Positions 42,966-53,737 are shown, numbered from the stretch's first letter. The stretch is 64,000 nt of DNA from Pseudomonas anatoliensis (GCF_017976235.1 NZ_JACVHC010000004.1:232699-296698), one strand, 5' to 3'. Made by a program: numbers and translations. The notes: a model not told the origin generated them from the sequence alone.

Positions 42966-45900
42966 TCAGGGTTCTACCTGAGTCCACTGCTTATTGAGGC
43001 GCTTGTCGGAGATCGGCACTTTCGTCCCAAGCTGCTGGGCGAACAGCGAAACCCGGTATTCCTCCAGCCACCAGCGGTACAGCTCAAGCTGCGGATCGCG
43101 TTTTCCTTCCTGGGCGTGTTTGGCGGCGCGAGTCTGGTATTGCGCCCAGAGGCCAGCGAGTTCGCCGCTCCAGACCCGATCCTTCTGCACCTGCGCGCCG
43201 AGTTTCTCGAAACGCTGCTCGACCGCTTTCAGGTAACGCGGCAATTCCTTGAGCCACTGCATCGGCGTTTCCCGGACAAAACCCGGATAGACCAGATGAC
43301 TGATCTGCTGCTTGATGTCATTGAGCGCCACGGCTTGGGCGAGGTCGATCTTGCCCTTGAAGCGCTTTTGCAGACCGTGCCAGATCTTCAGGATCTCCAG
43401 CGTCAGCCGCGCCACACGCTCGGCGTGTTCAGTCCAGCTGCCTCGTTTGCGCTCGGCCAATGCCGCCAGGCCTGCGCCGTCACGCGGCAACGGGTCTTCG
43501 CCCTCCAGAATGCAGCTGTCGAGGCTGGCCAGCAAAATGTCTTCGACCAAGGCATCGACCCGCCCCAGATCGCGGTAGAGCAGACCCAGTTCGGTCTGCC
43601 CCGGCAACTTGCCACGCAGGAACTTGGCCGGCTCGGCCAATTGCTGCATCAACAAACGCTGCAACGCACGACGATGCTGGAACTCGGCTTCGGCCGGCGT
43701 CGAGAATCGTCCTTCCTTGACCGTACCGCCCTCTTCCACCAGCGCCGGATACACCGTCATCGACAACCCGGCGATCTTCTGCTGAGTCTTTTCCGCCACC
43801 GGGGCAAAGACTTTCGCCTCCACCGGCTGCTGACTTTTAGCGCTCTGCGGCACGGCCAGTGCGGCCTGACTGGCTTCGGCAAAGCGTGCGGTCAGCTCGG
43901 CCAGATCGCGTCCTTCGCCAAGGAACTTGCCTTGGCCGTCGACGATTTCCAGGTTCATCCGCAGATGCCCTTCGACCCCTTGCTCAGCCTCTGCCCACGC
44001 CTCATCGCTGACGCGTGCGCCGGTCATGCGCAACAGCTCACGGCCCAGAGCTTGCGGCAGCGAACCTTCGGCGAAGGTCATGCGTTGCAACGCAGCCTTG
44101 ATGAAGTCCGGCACCGGCACGAAGTTCTTGCGCAGCGCTTTCGGCAGGTTACGCACAAGGGCGATGCACTTGGCCTCGATCAACCCGGGCACCAGCCATT
44201 CCAGACGCTCCGGCGGCAACATCGGCAACAGCGGCGCCGGCACACGCAAGGTCACGCCGTCACGCGGGTGATTGGGTTCGAAGTGATAGGTCAGGGCCAG
44301 TTCCAGATCACCGATGTGCAGGGTGTCCGGGTAATCCCGTGCGGTGACTTCACTGGCCTCGCGAGCCAGCACGTCTTCTTCACGCATGATCAACAGCTGC
44401 GGATCTTTCTGGCTGTTGATGCGATACCAGCTATCGAAGGTCGCCGTCTGGTGGATTTCCGCCGGCAAGCGTGCATCGTAGAACGCGTACAGGGTTTCTT
44501 CGTCGGCGAGAATGTCGCGACGACGGGCCTTGGCTTCGAGTTCGTCGAGCTGTTCCAGCAGCTTCTGGTTGGCAGACAGACACTTGGCTCTGGATTGAAT
44601 CTCGCCGCGCACCAGACCTTCACGGATAAACAATTCACGCGAGACCACCGGATCGACCGGGCCGTAATGCACCGGCCGGCGGCCGACCACAATCAGGCCA
44701 AACAGGGTGATCTGTTCGAACGCCACGACCTGGCCGCGCTTCTTTTCCCAGTGCGGCTCGAAGTGGTTTTTCTTGATCAGATGCCCGGCCAGCGGCTCGA
44801 TCCAGTCGGCGTCGATCTTCGCCACCATCCGCGCGTAAAGCTTGGTGGTTTCCACCAGTTCGGCGGTCATCAGCCATTGCGGGCGCTTCTTGCCGATGCC
44901 TGACGACGGATGAATCCAGAAGCGTCGCTGACGGGCGCCGAGGTAATCGCCGTCCTCGGTTTTCTGGCCGATCTGGCTGAGCAAACCGACCAGCACGGCT
45001 TTGTGCAGTTTCTGATAATCCGCCGGCTCTTTGTTCAGGCTCAACTGCATGTCGCGGCAGATCAGGCTCAACTGGCGATGGGAGTCGCGCCACTCGCGCA
45101 AACGCAGATAGTTAAGGAAATTCTTCCGACACCAGTTACGCAGCGGGCTGGCCGTCAGCGCCTGGCGCTGCTCTTCAAAACCGCGCCAAAGATTGACCAG
45201 CCCGGCGAAGTCCGAGTCGATGTCTTTCCATTGCGCGTGGGCCTGATCGGCGGCTTGCTGACGCTCCGGCGGACGCTCGCGCGGGTCCTGAATCGACATG
45301 GCACTGGCGACGATCAGCACTTCCTGCAGACTGCCGAGTTTGGCCGCTTCGAGCAGCATGCGACCCATGCGCGGGTCCACCGGCAGGCGCGCCAATTGGC
45401 GGCCGAGCGGGGTCAACTGGCTGTTGCGATCGACCGCCGAGAGTTCTTGCAGCAGATTGAAACCGTCACTGATCGCCTTGCCGTCCGGCGGCTCGATGAA
45501 CGGGAACGCGGTGATTTCGCCGAGGCGCAGATGGAGCATCTGCAAAATCACCGCGGCGAGGTTGGTGCGCAGAATTTCCGGATCGGTAAATTCCGGGCGG
45601 CCGATGAAATCTTCTTCGCTGTAGAGGCGGATGCAAATGCCCGGCTCGACCCGGCCGCAGCGACCTTTACGCTGGTTGGCGCTGGCCTGGGAAATCGCTT
45701 CGATCGGCAAGCGCTGGACCTTGGCGCGATAGCTGTAGCGGCTGATGCGCGCGGTGCCGCTGTCGATCACGTAACGGATGCCTGGCACGGTCAGCGAGGT
45801 TTCGGCAACGTTGGTCGCCAGCACCACACGACGGCCCGGGTGCGACTGGAAAATCCGCTGTTGCTCGGCCGGTGAAAGGCGTGCGTACAGCGGCAGAATT

Positions 45901-46877
45901 TCGGTGTGCTTGATCTGGGCCTTGCGCAGCATATCGGCGGCGTCGCGAATCTCCCGTTCGCCGGGCAGGAACACCAAAACATCACCGGGGCTGCGGCGTT
46001 CGCTGCGCTCGTAAGCGGCGATTTCGTCGAGGGTGGCGAGGATCGCCTGATCCACGGTCAGGTCATCTTCGACACGGTTGCCCTCTTCGTCCTGCTCCAG
46101 GGTCAGCGGGCGATACCAGGTGTCCACCGGGAAGGTACGGCCGGAGACTTCAACAATCGGCGCATCGTCGAAATGCTTGGAGAAACGCTCCAGATCGATG
46201 GTTGCCGAGGTGATGATGACTTTCAGATCCGGGCGACGCGGCAGCAGGGTTTTCAGGTAACCGAGCAGAAAGTCGATGTTGAGGCTGCGTTCGTGGGCTT
46301 CGTCGACGATGATCGTGTCGTAGCGCTCGAGGTAGCGGTCGTTCTGGGTTTCCGCCAGCAGGATGCCGTCGGTCATCAGTTTGATCAGGGTATTGGAATC
46401 GCTCTGATCCTCAAAACGCACCTGATAGCCGACCAGCGAACCGAGCGGCGTCCCGAGTTCTTCGGCAACGCGGCTGGCGACGCTGCGCGCTGCAATCCGG
46501 CGCGGCTGGGTGTGGCCGATCAGACCGTGCTGACCACGACCGATCTCCAGGCAGATTTTCGGCAACTGGGTGGTCTTGCCCGACCCGGTTTCACCCGCGA
46601 TGATCAGCACCTGATGCTGCTCCAGCGCCTTTTTGATCTCGTCACGCTTGGCCGCAATCGGCAGGCTGTCGTCGTAACGAATGACCGGCAGGCTGGCCTT
46701 GCGCGCCAGCACCTGATCACAAGACGCCTGCATGCGCGTCACCCATTGAGCCAGCTTGGCCTCATCGGGATTCTTGCGCAGCTCAAGCAACTGCCGCCGC
46801 AGCCGGTGGCGGTCGGCGAGCATGGCGTGATCGAGGTTTTTCAACAGTTTGTCGATGGAGGGCGATTCGTCGGTCAT
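42966..46877 (-). CDS. hrpA: DEAH-box ATP-dependent RNA helicase HrpA
   Basis: 1303-residue helicase, normal length for HrpA. Walker A is GETGSGKTT at 95-103, DEAH at 192-195, SATID follows, and motif VI is QRKGRCGR near 385. HA2 and OB-fold regions follow, then the long C-terminal domain specific to HrpA. In E. coli HrpA resolves stalled ribosomes on mRNA and processes fimbrial transcripts. Single gene, with a REP pair close to each end. Confidence 0.95.
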   Translation of the reverse strand: MTDESPSIDKLLKNLDHAMLADRHRLRRQLLELRKNPDEAKLAQWVTRMQASCDQVLARKASLPVIRYDDSLPIAAKRDEIKKALEQHQVLIIAGETGSGKTTQLPKICLEIGRGQHGLIGHTQPRRIAARSVASRVAEELGTPLGSLVGYQVRFEDQSDSNTLIKLMTDGILLAETQNDRYLERYDTIIVDEAHERSLNIDFLLGYLKTLLPRRPDLKVIITSATIDLERFSKHFDDAPIVEVSGRTFPVDTWYRPLTLEQDEEGNRVEDDLTVDQAILATLDEIAAYERSERRSPGDVLVFLPGEREIRDAADMLRKAQIKHTEILPLYARLSPAEQQRIFQSHPGRRVVLATNVAETSLTVPGIRYVIDSGTARISRYSYRAKVQRLPIEAISQASANQRKGRCGRVEPGICIRLYSEEDFIGRPEFTDPEILRTNLAAVILQMLHLRLGEITAFPFIEPPDGKAISDGFNLLQELSAVDRNSQLTPLGRQLARLPVDPRMGRMLLEAAKLGSLQEVLIVASAMSIQDPRERPPERQQAADQAHAQWKDIDSDFAGLVNLWRGFEEQRQALTASPLRNWCRKNFLNYLRLREWRDSHRQLSLICRDMQLSLNKEPADYQKLHKAVLVGLLSQIGQKTEDGDYLGARQRRFWIHPSSGIGKKRPQWLMTAELVETTKLYARMVAKIDADWIEPLAGHLIKKNHFEPHWEKKRGQVVAFEQITLFGLIVVGRRPVHYGPVDPVVSRELFIREGLVRGEIQSRAKCLSANQKLLEQLDELEAKARRRDILADEETLYAFYDARLPAEIHQTATFDSWYRINSQKDPQLLIMREEDVLAREASEVTARDYPDTLHIGDLELALTYHFEPNHPRDGVTLRVPAPLLPMLPPERLEWLVPGLIEAKCIALVRNLPKALRKNFVPVPDFIKAALQRMTFAEGSLPQALGRELLRMTGARVSDEAWAEAEQGVEGHLRMNLEIVDGQGKFLGEGRDLAELTARFAEASQAALAVPQSAKSQQPVEAKVFAPVAEKTQQKIAGLSMTVYPALVEEGGTVKEGRFSTPAEAEFQHRRALQRLLMQQLAEPAKFLRGKLPGQTELGLLYRDLGRVDALVEDILLASLDSCILEGEDPLPRDGAGLAALAERKRGSWTEHAERVARLTLEILKIWHGLQKRFKGKIDLAQAVALNDIKQQISHLVYPGFVRETPMQWLKELPRYLKAVEQRFEKLGAQVQKDRVWSGELAGLWAQYQTRAAKHAQEGKRDPQLELYRWWLEEYRVSLFAQQLGTKVPISDKRLNKQWTQVEP

Positions 46878-46953
46878 CGGGTACGCAATTCGGTCATGTA
46901 GTGGCGCAAGGACGCGATTGTCGCAGATTTACCCTCGATTGACCTGCTTCCCC

Positions 46954-47038
46954 TGTAGGAGCTGCCGCAGGCTGCGATCTTTTGACTTTGTTTTATAAAG
47001 GCAAGATCTAAAGATCGCAGCCTGCGGCAGCTCCTACA
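46954..47038. repeat. REP pair, GTAGGAGCTGCCG family
   Basis: Inverted copies around TTTGACTTTGTTTTATAAAG, starting 12 bp after the aceK stop on the minus strand and upstream of hrpA. Confidence 0.93.
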
Positions 47039-47049
47039 GGGGTGGTGAG

Positions 47050-48771
47050 TTATTCGTTATCGAGACCTTTGCGGCGGTACGGGAAAACATCAATCACTTT
47101 GCCGGCGCGAATCGCCTCTTGCAGGCTCTTCCAGTAATCGGCGTTATACAACTCGCCATGCAACTGATCGAACAACTTGCGCTGCCCCGAATCAGCAAAC
47201 AGAAACGGCGGAAACTCCTCGGGAAACACATCCAGCGGCCCGATCGAATACCACGGCTCCGAGGCCATTTCATCCTCGGGCGTACGCGGTTGCGGGATGT
47301 GGCGGAAGTTGGCTTCGGTCAGGAAACAGATTTCGTCGTAGTCATAAAACACCACCCGCCCGTGACGGGTGACGCCGAAGTTCTTCAACAACATGTCGCC
47401 GGGAAAGATGTTCGCCGCCGCCAGTTGCTTGATCGCGAGCCCGTAATCTTCCAGCGCTTCATGCACCTGCGCATCGTTGGCATTTTCCAGATAAAGGTTG
47501 AGCGGGGTCATCCGCCGTTCCGTCCAGCAGTGGCGGATCAGCACAGTGTCGCCTTCCACCGACACCGTGGACGGCGCAACCTCCAGTAATTCCTCGAGGC
47601 ACGCCGGCTCGAATTTGCTCAGCGGAAAACGGAAATCGGCGAATTCCTGGGTATCGGCCATGCGCCCTACCCGGTCGACGCTTTTCACCAGTCGATACTT
47701 CTCGATCACCGTGGCACGGTCGACGTTTTTCGACGGTGAAAACCGGTCCTTGATGATCTTGAACACGGTGTTGAAGCCCGGCAGGGTAAACACGCTCATG
47801 ACCATGCCACGCACGCCCGGCGCCATGATGAACTGGTCATCGGTGTTGGCCAGGTGATTGATCAGCGCCCGATAGAACTCGGACTTGCCGTGCTTGTAAA
47901 AGCCAATCGAGGTATACAACTCGGCGATGTGTTTGCCCGGCAAAATCCGCCGCAGAAAACCGATGAACTCGGCCGGCACCGGCACATCCACCATGAAATA
48001 CGAGCGGGTGAAAGAGAAGATGATCGACACATCGGCTTCGTCGGTAATCAGCGCATCAATCTGAATCCCGCGCCCTTCGCGGTGCAGCAGCGGAATCACC
48101 AGCGGCCATTGCTCGTCGCGGGTGTAAATGCGCCCGACCAGGTACGCGCCCTTGTTTCGGTACAGCACCGAGGAAAACAGCTCGACGCTCAGCTCTGGAT
48201 CCTTGCATACCCAGTCCGGCAGGTTTTCACGCAACTGCGCTTCGAGGCGGCGCAGGTCGCCGGGCAAATCGGCGTAATCCTCGCTGAAACGGTAGTCGGC
48301 AAAAATGCTCGCCAGCATTCCCGACAACTGCCCTTGCGGCTTGTACGTGCGGGTTTGCGCAGCCCGCGCACGGCGCAGGCTCGGGCGAGTGGTATGGATG
48401 AACATGCAGCCGTCGCTGATCAGGTCATGGCTGAACAGCCCGCAGAAAATCGAGTTGTACCAGGTCTCGGACAGTTCATCGTCGAAGCGCAGGTCGATGA
48501 CGCTGATGTAGGCGCTTTTCACCAGCGGCCAGCAGCTGACATTCATCAGTGTTTCGTCGTCGAAGTATTCGCGCAGTCGGGCGATGGTTTCGCCGACTTT
48601 TTCCTCATAGAGGTTGATTCGCGCCGCTGACGCAGTCTGCGTCTCCTGCCAGCGCGCCTGCTCGAAACGCTCCCGGGCACCGTCGGTGATGCGGCGGAAA
48701 TGCTCGCGGTAATCATCAAAGCCATCGAGGATCATGCGGGCGATGTCGGTGGCGGGCCATTGCTGCGGCAT
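47050..48771 (-). CDS. aceK: Isocitrate dehydrogenase kinase/phosphatase
   Basis: 573-residue bifunctional enzyme that phosphorylates and dephosphorylates isocitrate dehydrogenase and so directs carbon between the TCA cycle and glyoxylate shunt. Length is normal for AceK. Recognisable segments are [22 protein letters not shown] at about 305-330 (nucleotide-binding loop) and [25 protein letters not shown] (catalytic Asp region) near 450-475. The start ATG at 48771 has AGAGG 8 bases upstream; the frame extends 46 codons upstream without support. Confidence 0.95.
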   Translation of the reverse strand: MPQQWPATDIARMILDGFDDYREHFRRITDGARERFEQARWQETQTASAARINLYEEKVGETIARLREYFDDETLMNVSCWPLVKSAYISVIDLRFDDELSETWYNSIFCGLFSHDLISDGCMFIHTTRPSLRRARAAQTRTYKPQGQLSGMLASIFADYRFSEDYADLPGDLRRLEAQLRENLPDWVCKDPELSVELFSSVLYRNKGAYLVGRIYTRDEQWPLVIPLLHREGRGIQIDALITDEADVSIIFSFTRSYFMVDVPVPAEFIGFLRRILPGKHIAELYTSIGFYKHGKSEFYRALINHLANTDDQFIMAPGVRGMVMSVFTLPGFNTVFKIIKDRFSPSKNVDRATVIEKYRLVKSVDRVGRMADTQEFADFRFPLSKFEPACLEELLEVAPSTVSVEGDTVLIRHCWTERRMTPLNLYLENANDAQVHEALEDYGLAIKQLAAANIFPGDMLLKNFGVTRHGRVVFYDYDEICFLTEANFRHIPQPRTPEDEMASEPWYSIGPLDVFPEEFPPFLFADSGQRKLFDQLHGELYNADYWKSLQEAIRAGKVIDVFPYRRKGLDNE

Positions 48772-48985
48772 AGATGAAACCTCTGCGTGCATTCGTGAAG
48801 GCTTGAGCTTAGCCACGGAACCGGCATGAGGAGAAGTGCAATTTCGGCCAAAACCGAAGCGCAGACGTACGGCGTGGCATTTTTTGTCAGGCATTCCTGC
48901 CAGGGACATTTAAATGCCCGATTAGCGGTTGCCATCGTCAGGAGGCTCGGCAACACTCTCGTCCCGATCAAGCAAGGAGCCCGCC

Positions 48986-49879
48986 GTGAGCCCTGTCGAT
49001 ATTTTCCGTATGTTGTCGCTGGCTGCCATCTGGGGCGCGAGTTTTCTGTTCATGCGCATTATTGCGCCAGTGATCGGCACCATTCCGACGGCGTTTTTTC
49101 GGGTATCGATCGCTGCCGTCGGTCTGTTGGTGATCCTCGGGCTGATGCGCATCAGCTGGGATTTCAAGGGCAAGCTGAAAACCGTGATGCTGCTCGGCGT
49201 GATCAACTCGGGGATACCGGCGACGCTGTATTCGGTTGCAGCTCAAGTGCTGCCAGCCGGTTATTCGGCGATCTTCAACGCCACCACGCCCTTGATGGGC
49301 GTATTGATCGGCGGGTTGTTCTTCAGCGAGAAACTCACTGCGGCCAAACTGGCGGGCGTGTTTCTCGGATTGTTCGGTGTCGGCGTGCTGACGCGCGCCG
49401 GTCCCGTGGCCTTCGATATGCAATTGCTGCTGGGCGCCCTCGCCTGCCTGCTCGCGACCACTTGCTATGGTTTTGCCGGATTCCTCGCGCGGCGCTGGCT
49501 GGATCAGGCCGGCGGGTTGGACAGTCGTCTGTCAGCCGTGGGCAGCATGCTCGGCGCGACACTGTTCCTGTTGCCGCTGTTCGGTTACAGCGTGGTGACT
49601 CAACCGCCAGCGAGTTGGGGCGGCTGGAATGTCTGGCTGTCGCTGCTCGGTTTGGGCCTGGGCTGCACGGCGTTTGCCTACATTATTTACTTCCGCCTGC
49701 TCAGCTCCATCGGCCCGGTCAAATCGATGACCGTGACCTTCATGATTCCGCCGTTCGGAGTGTTGTGGGGTGCGCTGTTGCTGGATGAGCCGTTGTCGAT
49801 GGCTCACGTGTATGGCGGGGTGTTGATTGCGTTGGCGTTGTGGCTGGTGTTGAAGCCGGCGGTGGTAAAAAAACTGTAG
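48986..49879 (+). CDS. EamA/DMT-family transporter
   Basis: 297-residue inner-membrane protein with ten helices in two EamA halves (RMLSLAAIWGASFLFMRIIAP at the first helix; PFGVLWGALLLDEPLSMAHVYGG in the last). Substrate is unknown. The start is GTG with AGGAG 6 bases upstream; the frame extends further upstream but lacks a ribosome site. It faces another EamA gene across a REP pair. Confidence 0.84.
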   Translation: MSPVDIFRMLSLAAIWGASFLFMRIIAPVIGTIPTAFFRVSIAAVGLLVILGLMRISWDFKGKLKTVMLLGVINSGIPATLYSVAAQVLPAGYSAIFNATTPLMGVLIGGLFFSEKLTAAKLAGVFLGLFGVGVLTRAGPVAFDMQLLLGALACLLATTCYGFAGFLARRWLDQAGGLDSRLSAVGSMLGATLFLLPLFGYSVVTQPPASWGGWNVWLSLLGLGLGCTAFAYIIYFRLLSSIGPVKSMTVTFMIPPFGVLWGALLLDEPLSMAHVYGGVLIALALWLVLKPAVVKKL

Positions 49880-49953
49880 GTGCCGTCGCTGGCTGCGATC
49901 TTTTGACTTTAAACATCAGGATCAAAAGATCGCAGCCTGCGGCAACTCCTACA
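49875..49953. repeat. REP pair, GTAGGAGCTGCCG family (one degenerate arm)
   Basis: The left arm is altered (GTAGGTGCCGTCGCTGGC) and overlaps the last codons of the EamA gene; the right arm is normal. Found between two converging transporter genes. Confidence 0.88.
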
Positions 49954-49962
49954 GGGGTCGCG

Positions 49963-50826
49963 TCATTGGGTTTTGCGGAACACGAATGCCAACCCGACAA
50001 TGATCAACAGCATCCCCAGCACGCTCAATGCCGCCAGGCGATTACCGAAAATCAGGTAATCCATCACCGCTGTCACCGCTGGCACCAGATAGAACAGACT
50101 GGTGACATTCACCAGATTTCCCCGCGCGATCAGGCGGTACAGCAGCAGCGTCGCCAGCACCGACACCACCAGCCCCATCCACAACACCGGCACGATGAAA
50201 CCCGCGCTGTGTTCGAAATGAAACGGCTGGAACGGCACAAAGATCCCGCACAACAACAGGCCGGCCAGGTACTGCACCGGTAGCGTGCCGAGGGGATTGT
50301 CGGTGATGCGTTTCTGCATGATCGAGCCCAGCGTCATGCTCGCCAGCGCCAACAAACCAAAGAGCATCCCGGCCCACGACATGCCGGCCAGACCGATGCC
50401 CTGGTAAACCACCATGACCAGTCCCGCCAAGCCAAGCGCCAGCCCGAACAGCCGGCTCGCCGAGCGCTGCCGTTCCATCAATACCACCGTCAGAATCGGC
50501 TGCACGCCCATGATGGTCGCCATCACACCCGGGGTGATTCTGGTGTTCAGGGCCAGCAGATAGAAAATCTGATAAGCCCCCAACAACACTACGCCCGTGG
50601 CGATCGCAAACAGCATCGGCCTGCCGCCCTTGGGCAGTTTCAGTTTCAGCAATGGAATCAGCAGCACCAGCCCGCACAGGGCGATGGCAAAGCGAATGAA
50701 CAGGAAGGCAAAGGGTGACGCATGGGCCAGGCCCCATTTGGAGAAGATCGCCCCGCTGCTCCACAGCAGAACGAACAGGCTCGTGGACGCCGCCGCGAGC
50801 GCGGATTTTTTCGAAAGGACAAACAT
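49963..50826 (-). CDS. EamA/DMT-family transporter
   Basis: 287-residue ten-helix transporter. The first helix is SLFVLLWSSGAIFSKWGLA and the second EamA half begins near residue 150 (MSWAGMLFGLLALASMTLGSIMQKR). The ATG at 50826 has AGGTGG 6 bases upstream. It is not closely similar to the convergent EamA gene next to it, so they do not look like a recent duplication. Confidence 0.84.
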   Translation of the reverse strand: MFVLSKKSALAAASTSLFVLLWSSGAIFSKWGLAHASPFAFLFIRFAIALCGLVLLIPLLKLKLPKGGRPMLFAIATGVVLLGAYQIFYLLALNTRITPGVMATIMGVQPILTVVLMERQRSASRLFGLALGLAGLVMVVYQGIGLAGMSWAGMLFGLLALASMTLGSIMQKRITDNPLGTLPVQYLAGLLLCGIFVPFQPFHFEHSAGFIVPVLWMGLVVSVLATLLLYRLIARGNLVNVTSLFYLVPAVTAVMDYLIFGNRLAALSVLGMLLIIVGLAFVFRKTQ

Positions 50827-51447
50827 GAATACCACCTGTAGTCAGGCAAATAGCCAACTCAGCCGAAGCTGAAATTCAGTAGGTTTTTGCAGGCGGGCAC
50901 GGGGGTCAGCAAAAAATGCCGATCAGCCCGAAACGCCAACGCCCGGCGGTGGCGGCGCAACTGCGCGCACCGGCGTGCTACTGACAGGTGGGGGGTAATG
51001 ACTGATCTGCCTTGGCTGCTGATTCCCGCACGGCACGACGCCAGCGTTGACCGCTGAATCGACTACCGCGTTGATGAGGGATGCAGGCATTTGGGCTGAT
51101 CTTCTTGGGGTTGGATTGTGAGCCGTGTGGCTCACGAGCGCCGACTATAACCAGCGCGGCACATCGATTGCAATGATTTGGCCAGCAGCGACAGGCGGGA
51201 ACAAGCTGTGTTCAATTAACGATCAATGCAGGAAGCAAAATGAGCAAATCGACGAAGAAGCCTTCACCCGAAAAGATCGATCCGGTGAGGTAGCGCTGAC
51301 TGCCAGCCAACAGCGTCTCCTGCAATTACTTGTAGCAGGCACTGAAACCGAAGAGCCAACCTTACTGGCCGCTGGCCGTCTGTGAACTTTTCACAGGCAT
51401 AAAAAACCGCTCACAAAGAGCGGTTTTTTTATTTCTGCAGTCCACCC
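50827..51447. other. 621-bp interval without a confident gene
   Basis: The longest gene-poor stretch of the window. It has a perfect hairpin GTGAGCC-GTGT-GGCTCAC near 51118-51135 and a strong terminator at 51405-51429. It also has weak short frames on both strands: a Pro-rich one at 50923-51135 minus, one at 51125-51385 plus, and an ATG at 51241 with AGGAAG upstream encoding only 17 residues. The plus-strand terminator hints at a short transcript here. None of these is convincing as a protein gene. Confidence 0.5.
51405..51429. terminator. Bidirectional rho-independent terminator
   Basis: A-run, 7-bp stem ACCGCTC/GAGCGGT with a 5-base loop ACAAA, then seven T residues. It can end the LpxO-like gene on the minus strand and any plus-strand transcript from the interval to its left. 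Confidence 0.9.
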
Positions 51448-52386
51448 TCAACCAAACAACCAGTACCCGAGCAACGTCAGCACCACCACCGCCAGTACCG
51501 GGCGCATCACCCGGTAAGCCTTCGGATGACGGCGCTTCCACTGTTTGACCACGCCGCTGAATTTGTCGCTGAAGCGCTTGCTCCATGCATAGGCCTGGTT
51601 GATCCCGCCGACGCGTTCGTCGTCGAGGTTTTGCGGTGCGGTCGCGCGGCCGAGCCAGCCGCTGATGAAGCGGTTGATGCGAGTCATCAGGCGATTGCTC
51701 AGCGGACGTTCGATGTCGCAGAACAGAATGACTCGGGTCTGCTTGGTTTCGTTCTTGACCCAGTGCACATAGGTCTCATCGAACATCACATCCTCACCAT
51801 CGCGCCACGCATAGACCTGACCGTCGACGAAGATCCGGCAATCATCGGAATTGGGCGTCGACAAGCCCAAGTGATAACGCAGGGAACCGGCAAACGGATC
51901 GCGGTGCGGATTGAGGTGACTGCCGCCGGGCAGCAGCGCAAACATCGCGCCTTTGACGTTAGGAATGGCACTGACCAAAGCCACGGTTTTCGGGCACAGG
52001 GTCTCGGCCGATGGCAGTGGTTTGTCGTACCACTTGAGGTAGAAACGCTTCCAGCCCTTCTTGAAGAACGAGCCGAACCCGGCATCGTTGTTCTTTTCGG
52101 CCGCGCGGATATAACCCTCGTCGAACAGATGCATGGCTTCGTCGCGGATGGTTTCCCAGTTGTCGCGCAGTACGTCCAGCTCCGGAAACTTGCTGCGATC
52201 CAGATACGGCTTGGATGGCACGCTGGAGAACAGGTACATCAGGGCGTTGTACGGGGCGAACAGTGCCGAGTGGTTGACGAACTGGCGCAGCACCGGCAGG
52301 CGCGCTTTACCGCGCAGATGCACATAGAGGATGCTGCCGATAAACAGCAGCAGCACCGACACCTTGGCGGCTAACGAAAAGGTCAT
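51448..52386 (-). CDS. Aspartyl/asparaginyl beta-hydroxylase family, LpxO-like lipid A hydroxylase
   Basis: 312-residue Fe(II)/2-oxoglutarate dioxygenase, membrane-bound by an N-terminal helix at about 5-24 and a second one at the C-terminus (VLAVVVLTLLGYWLF). The iron ligands are visible as His161 and Asp163 in NPHRDPF and His208 in ETYVHWV. LpxO enzymes 2-hydroxylate a secondary acyl chain of lipid A. AGGAG lies 6 bases before the ATG at 52386. Which of the Pseudomonas LpxO paralogues it represents is not decided. Confidence 0.85.
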   Translation of the reverse strand: MTFSLAAKVSVLLLFIGSILYVHLRGKARLPVLRQFVNHSALFAPYNALMYLFSSVPSKPYLDRSKFPELDVLRDNWETIRDEAMHLFDEGYIRAAEKNNDAGFGSFFKKGWKRFYLKWYDKPLPSAETLCPKTVALVSAIPNVKGAMFALLPGGSHLNPHRDPFAGSLRYHLGLSTPNSDDCRIFVDGQVYAWRDGEDVMFDETYVHWVKNETKQTRVILFCDIERPLSNRLMTRINRFISGWLGRATAPQNLDDERVGGINQAYAWSKRFSDKFSGVVKQWKRRHPKAYRVMRPVLAVVVLTLLGYWLFG

Positions 52387-52595
52387 CAACAACTCCTTGA
52401 ATAAAAACAACGCTGCACAATGCCCTTTACCCGGCATGGCAGCCGGCCATGATAAACACTACCGGCCTGAGGCAAAACCCGTTCGACCTAAAATTCAGTG
52501 TTAAGGATTGCGTAACAAAGCATTTATTAACATAAGGCTCCTGAACGTTGGCTGATCCAAATCAGACTTGCGCGACCAAGGTCACAAACAGGATC

Positions 52596-52624
52596 AAAAG
52601 ATCGCCGTCGCTTGGCGATCTTTT
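52596..52624 (-). terminator. Terminator of cysK
   Basis: An 11-bp stem AAAAGATCGCC/GGCGATCTTTT with a 7-base loop, 11 bp behind the cysK stop on the minus strand; the arms double as the T-run. The arm shares AAAAGATCGC with the REP family tail, but no full REP is present. Confidence 0.8.
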
Positions 52625-52634
52625 ACTTGCCTGG

Positions 52635-53609
52635 TTACTGCTGATTCTCCTGTTCGGTGAACAGATCGCTGAACAACATGCTCGACAGATAACGCTCACC
52701 CGAGTCCGGCAGGATCACCACGATAGTCTTGCCCTGCATTTCCGGCGTCTCCGCCAAACGAACCGCCACCGCCATCGCCGCGCCGCAAGAGATGCCGCAC
52801 AAGATCCCTTCTTCCTGCATCAAGCGCAGCGCCATGGCCTTCGACTCCTCGTCGGTGACCAACTCGACGCGGTCGACCATCGACAAATCCAGATTCTTCG
52901 GCACAAAACCGGCACCGATGCCCTGAATCTTGTGCGGGCTCGGCTTGATCTCTTCACCGGCCAGCGCCTGGGTAATTACCGGCGAGGCCACAGGTTCCAC
53001 CGCCACCGAAGTAATCGGTTTGCCCTGGGTATTCTTGATATACCGCGAAACGCCGGTAATGGTTCCGCCGGTACCTACGCCAGCCACCAGCACGTCAACG
53101 GCGCCATCGGTGTCGTTCCAGATTTCCGGGCCGGTGGTTTTTTCATGGATGGCCGGGTTGGCCGGGTTATCGAACTGCGCCGGCATGAAGTATTTGTCGG
53201 CATCGCTGGCAACAATCTCCGACGCCTTCTCGATCGCGCCTTTCATGCCTTTGGCCGGTTCGGTCAACACCAGTTCGGCGCCCAGCGCTTTCAGAACCTT
53301 GCGGCGCTCGATACTCATCGACGCCGGCATGGTCAGCATCAACTTGTAGCCACGGGCGGCAGCCACGAAGGCCAGGCCAATGCCGGTGTTGCCCGACGTC
53401 GGCTCGACGATGGTCATGCCCGGCTTGAGTTTGCCGCTGCTTTCGGCGTCCCAGATCATGTTGGCGCCGATCCGGCACTTGACCGAATAACCGGGGTTGC
53501 GCCCCTCGATCTTGGCCAGGATGGTCACACCGCGTGGCGCGATACGGTTGATCTGCACCAACGGCGTGTTGCCGATGGAATGGGCATTGTCAGCAAAGAT
53601 ACGGCTCAT
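52635..53609 (-). CDS. cysK: Cysteine synthase A (O-acetylserine sulfhydrylase)
   Basis: 324-residue PLP enzyme making L-cysteine from O-acetylserine and sulfide. Lys44 in [10 protein letters not shown] binds PLP, TSGNTG (71-76) is the substrate loop, [11 protein letters not shown] binds the cofactor phosphate, and PDSGERYLS is near the C-terminus. The start at 53609 has AAGGA 9 bases upstream. It is divergent from the DUF748 gene and followed by its own terminator. Confidence 0.95.
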   Translation of the reverse strand: MSRIFADNAHSIGNTPLVQINRIAPRGVTILAKIEGRNPGYSVKCRIGANMIWDAESSGKLKPGMTIVEPTSGNTGIGLAFVAAARGYKLMLTMPASMSIERRKVLKALGAELVLTEPAKGMKGAIEKASEIVASDADKYFMPAQFDNPANPAIHEKTTGPEIWNDTDGAVDVLVAGVGTGGTITGVSRYIKNTQGKPITSVAVEPVASPVITQALAGEEIKPSPHKIQGIGAGFVPKNLDLSMVDRVELVTDEESKAMALRLMQEEGILCGISCGAAMAVAVRLAETPEMQGKTIVVILPDSGERYLSSMLFSDLFTEQENQQ

Positions 53610-53737
53610 GGCTGGGTCCTTATGCAGCATTGAATTTAGCGCTCCAAGGTATGCCTGTTGCCCATCACAGTCCAGTCGGGTCGAACGTCTGTCGACGTGC
53701 GCAGTCAATCGCTTTATATCGTTCGGGAATCGCCACC

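Noticed and set aside
42642-44903. 753-codon frame opposite hrpA
   Set aside because: Antisense of a well-conserved helicase; composition (His/Gln/Arg-rich) is that of a shadow frame and no domain is recognisable.
50923-51135. 70-codon Pro-rich minus-strand frame (possible leader of the EamA gene)
   Set aside because: No ribosome site at any of its starts and no recognisable family; kept only as part of the unexplained interval.
51125-51385. 86-codon plus-strand frame ahead of the terminator at 51405
   Set aside because: GTG start inside a hairpin without ribosome site, and no recognisable domain; the internal ATG is also unsupported.
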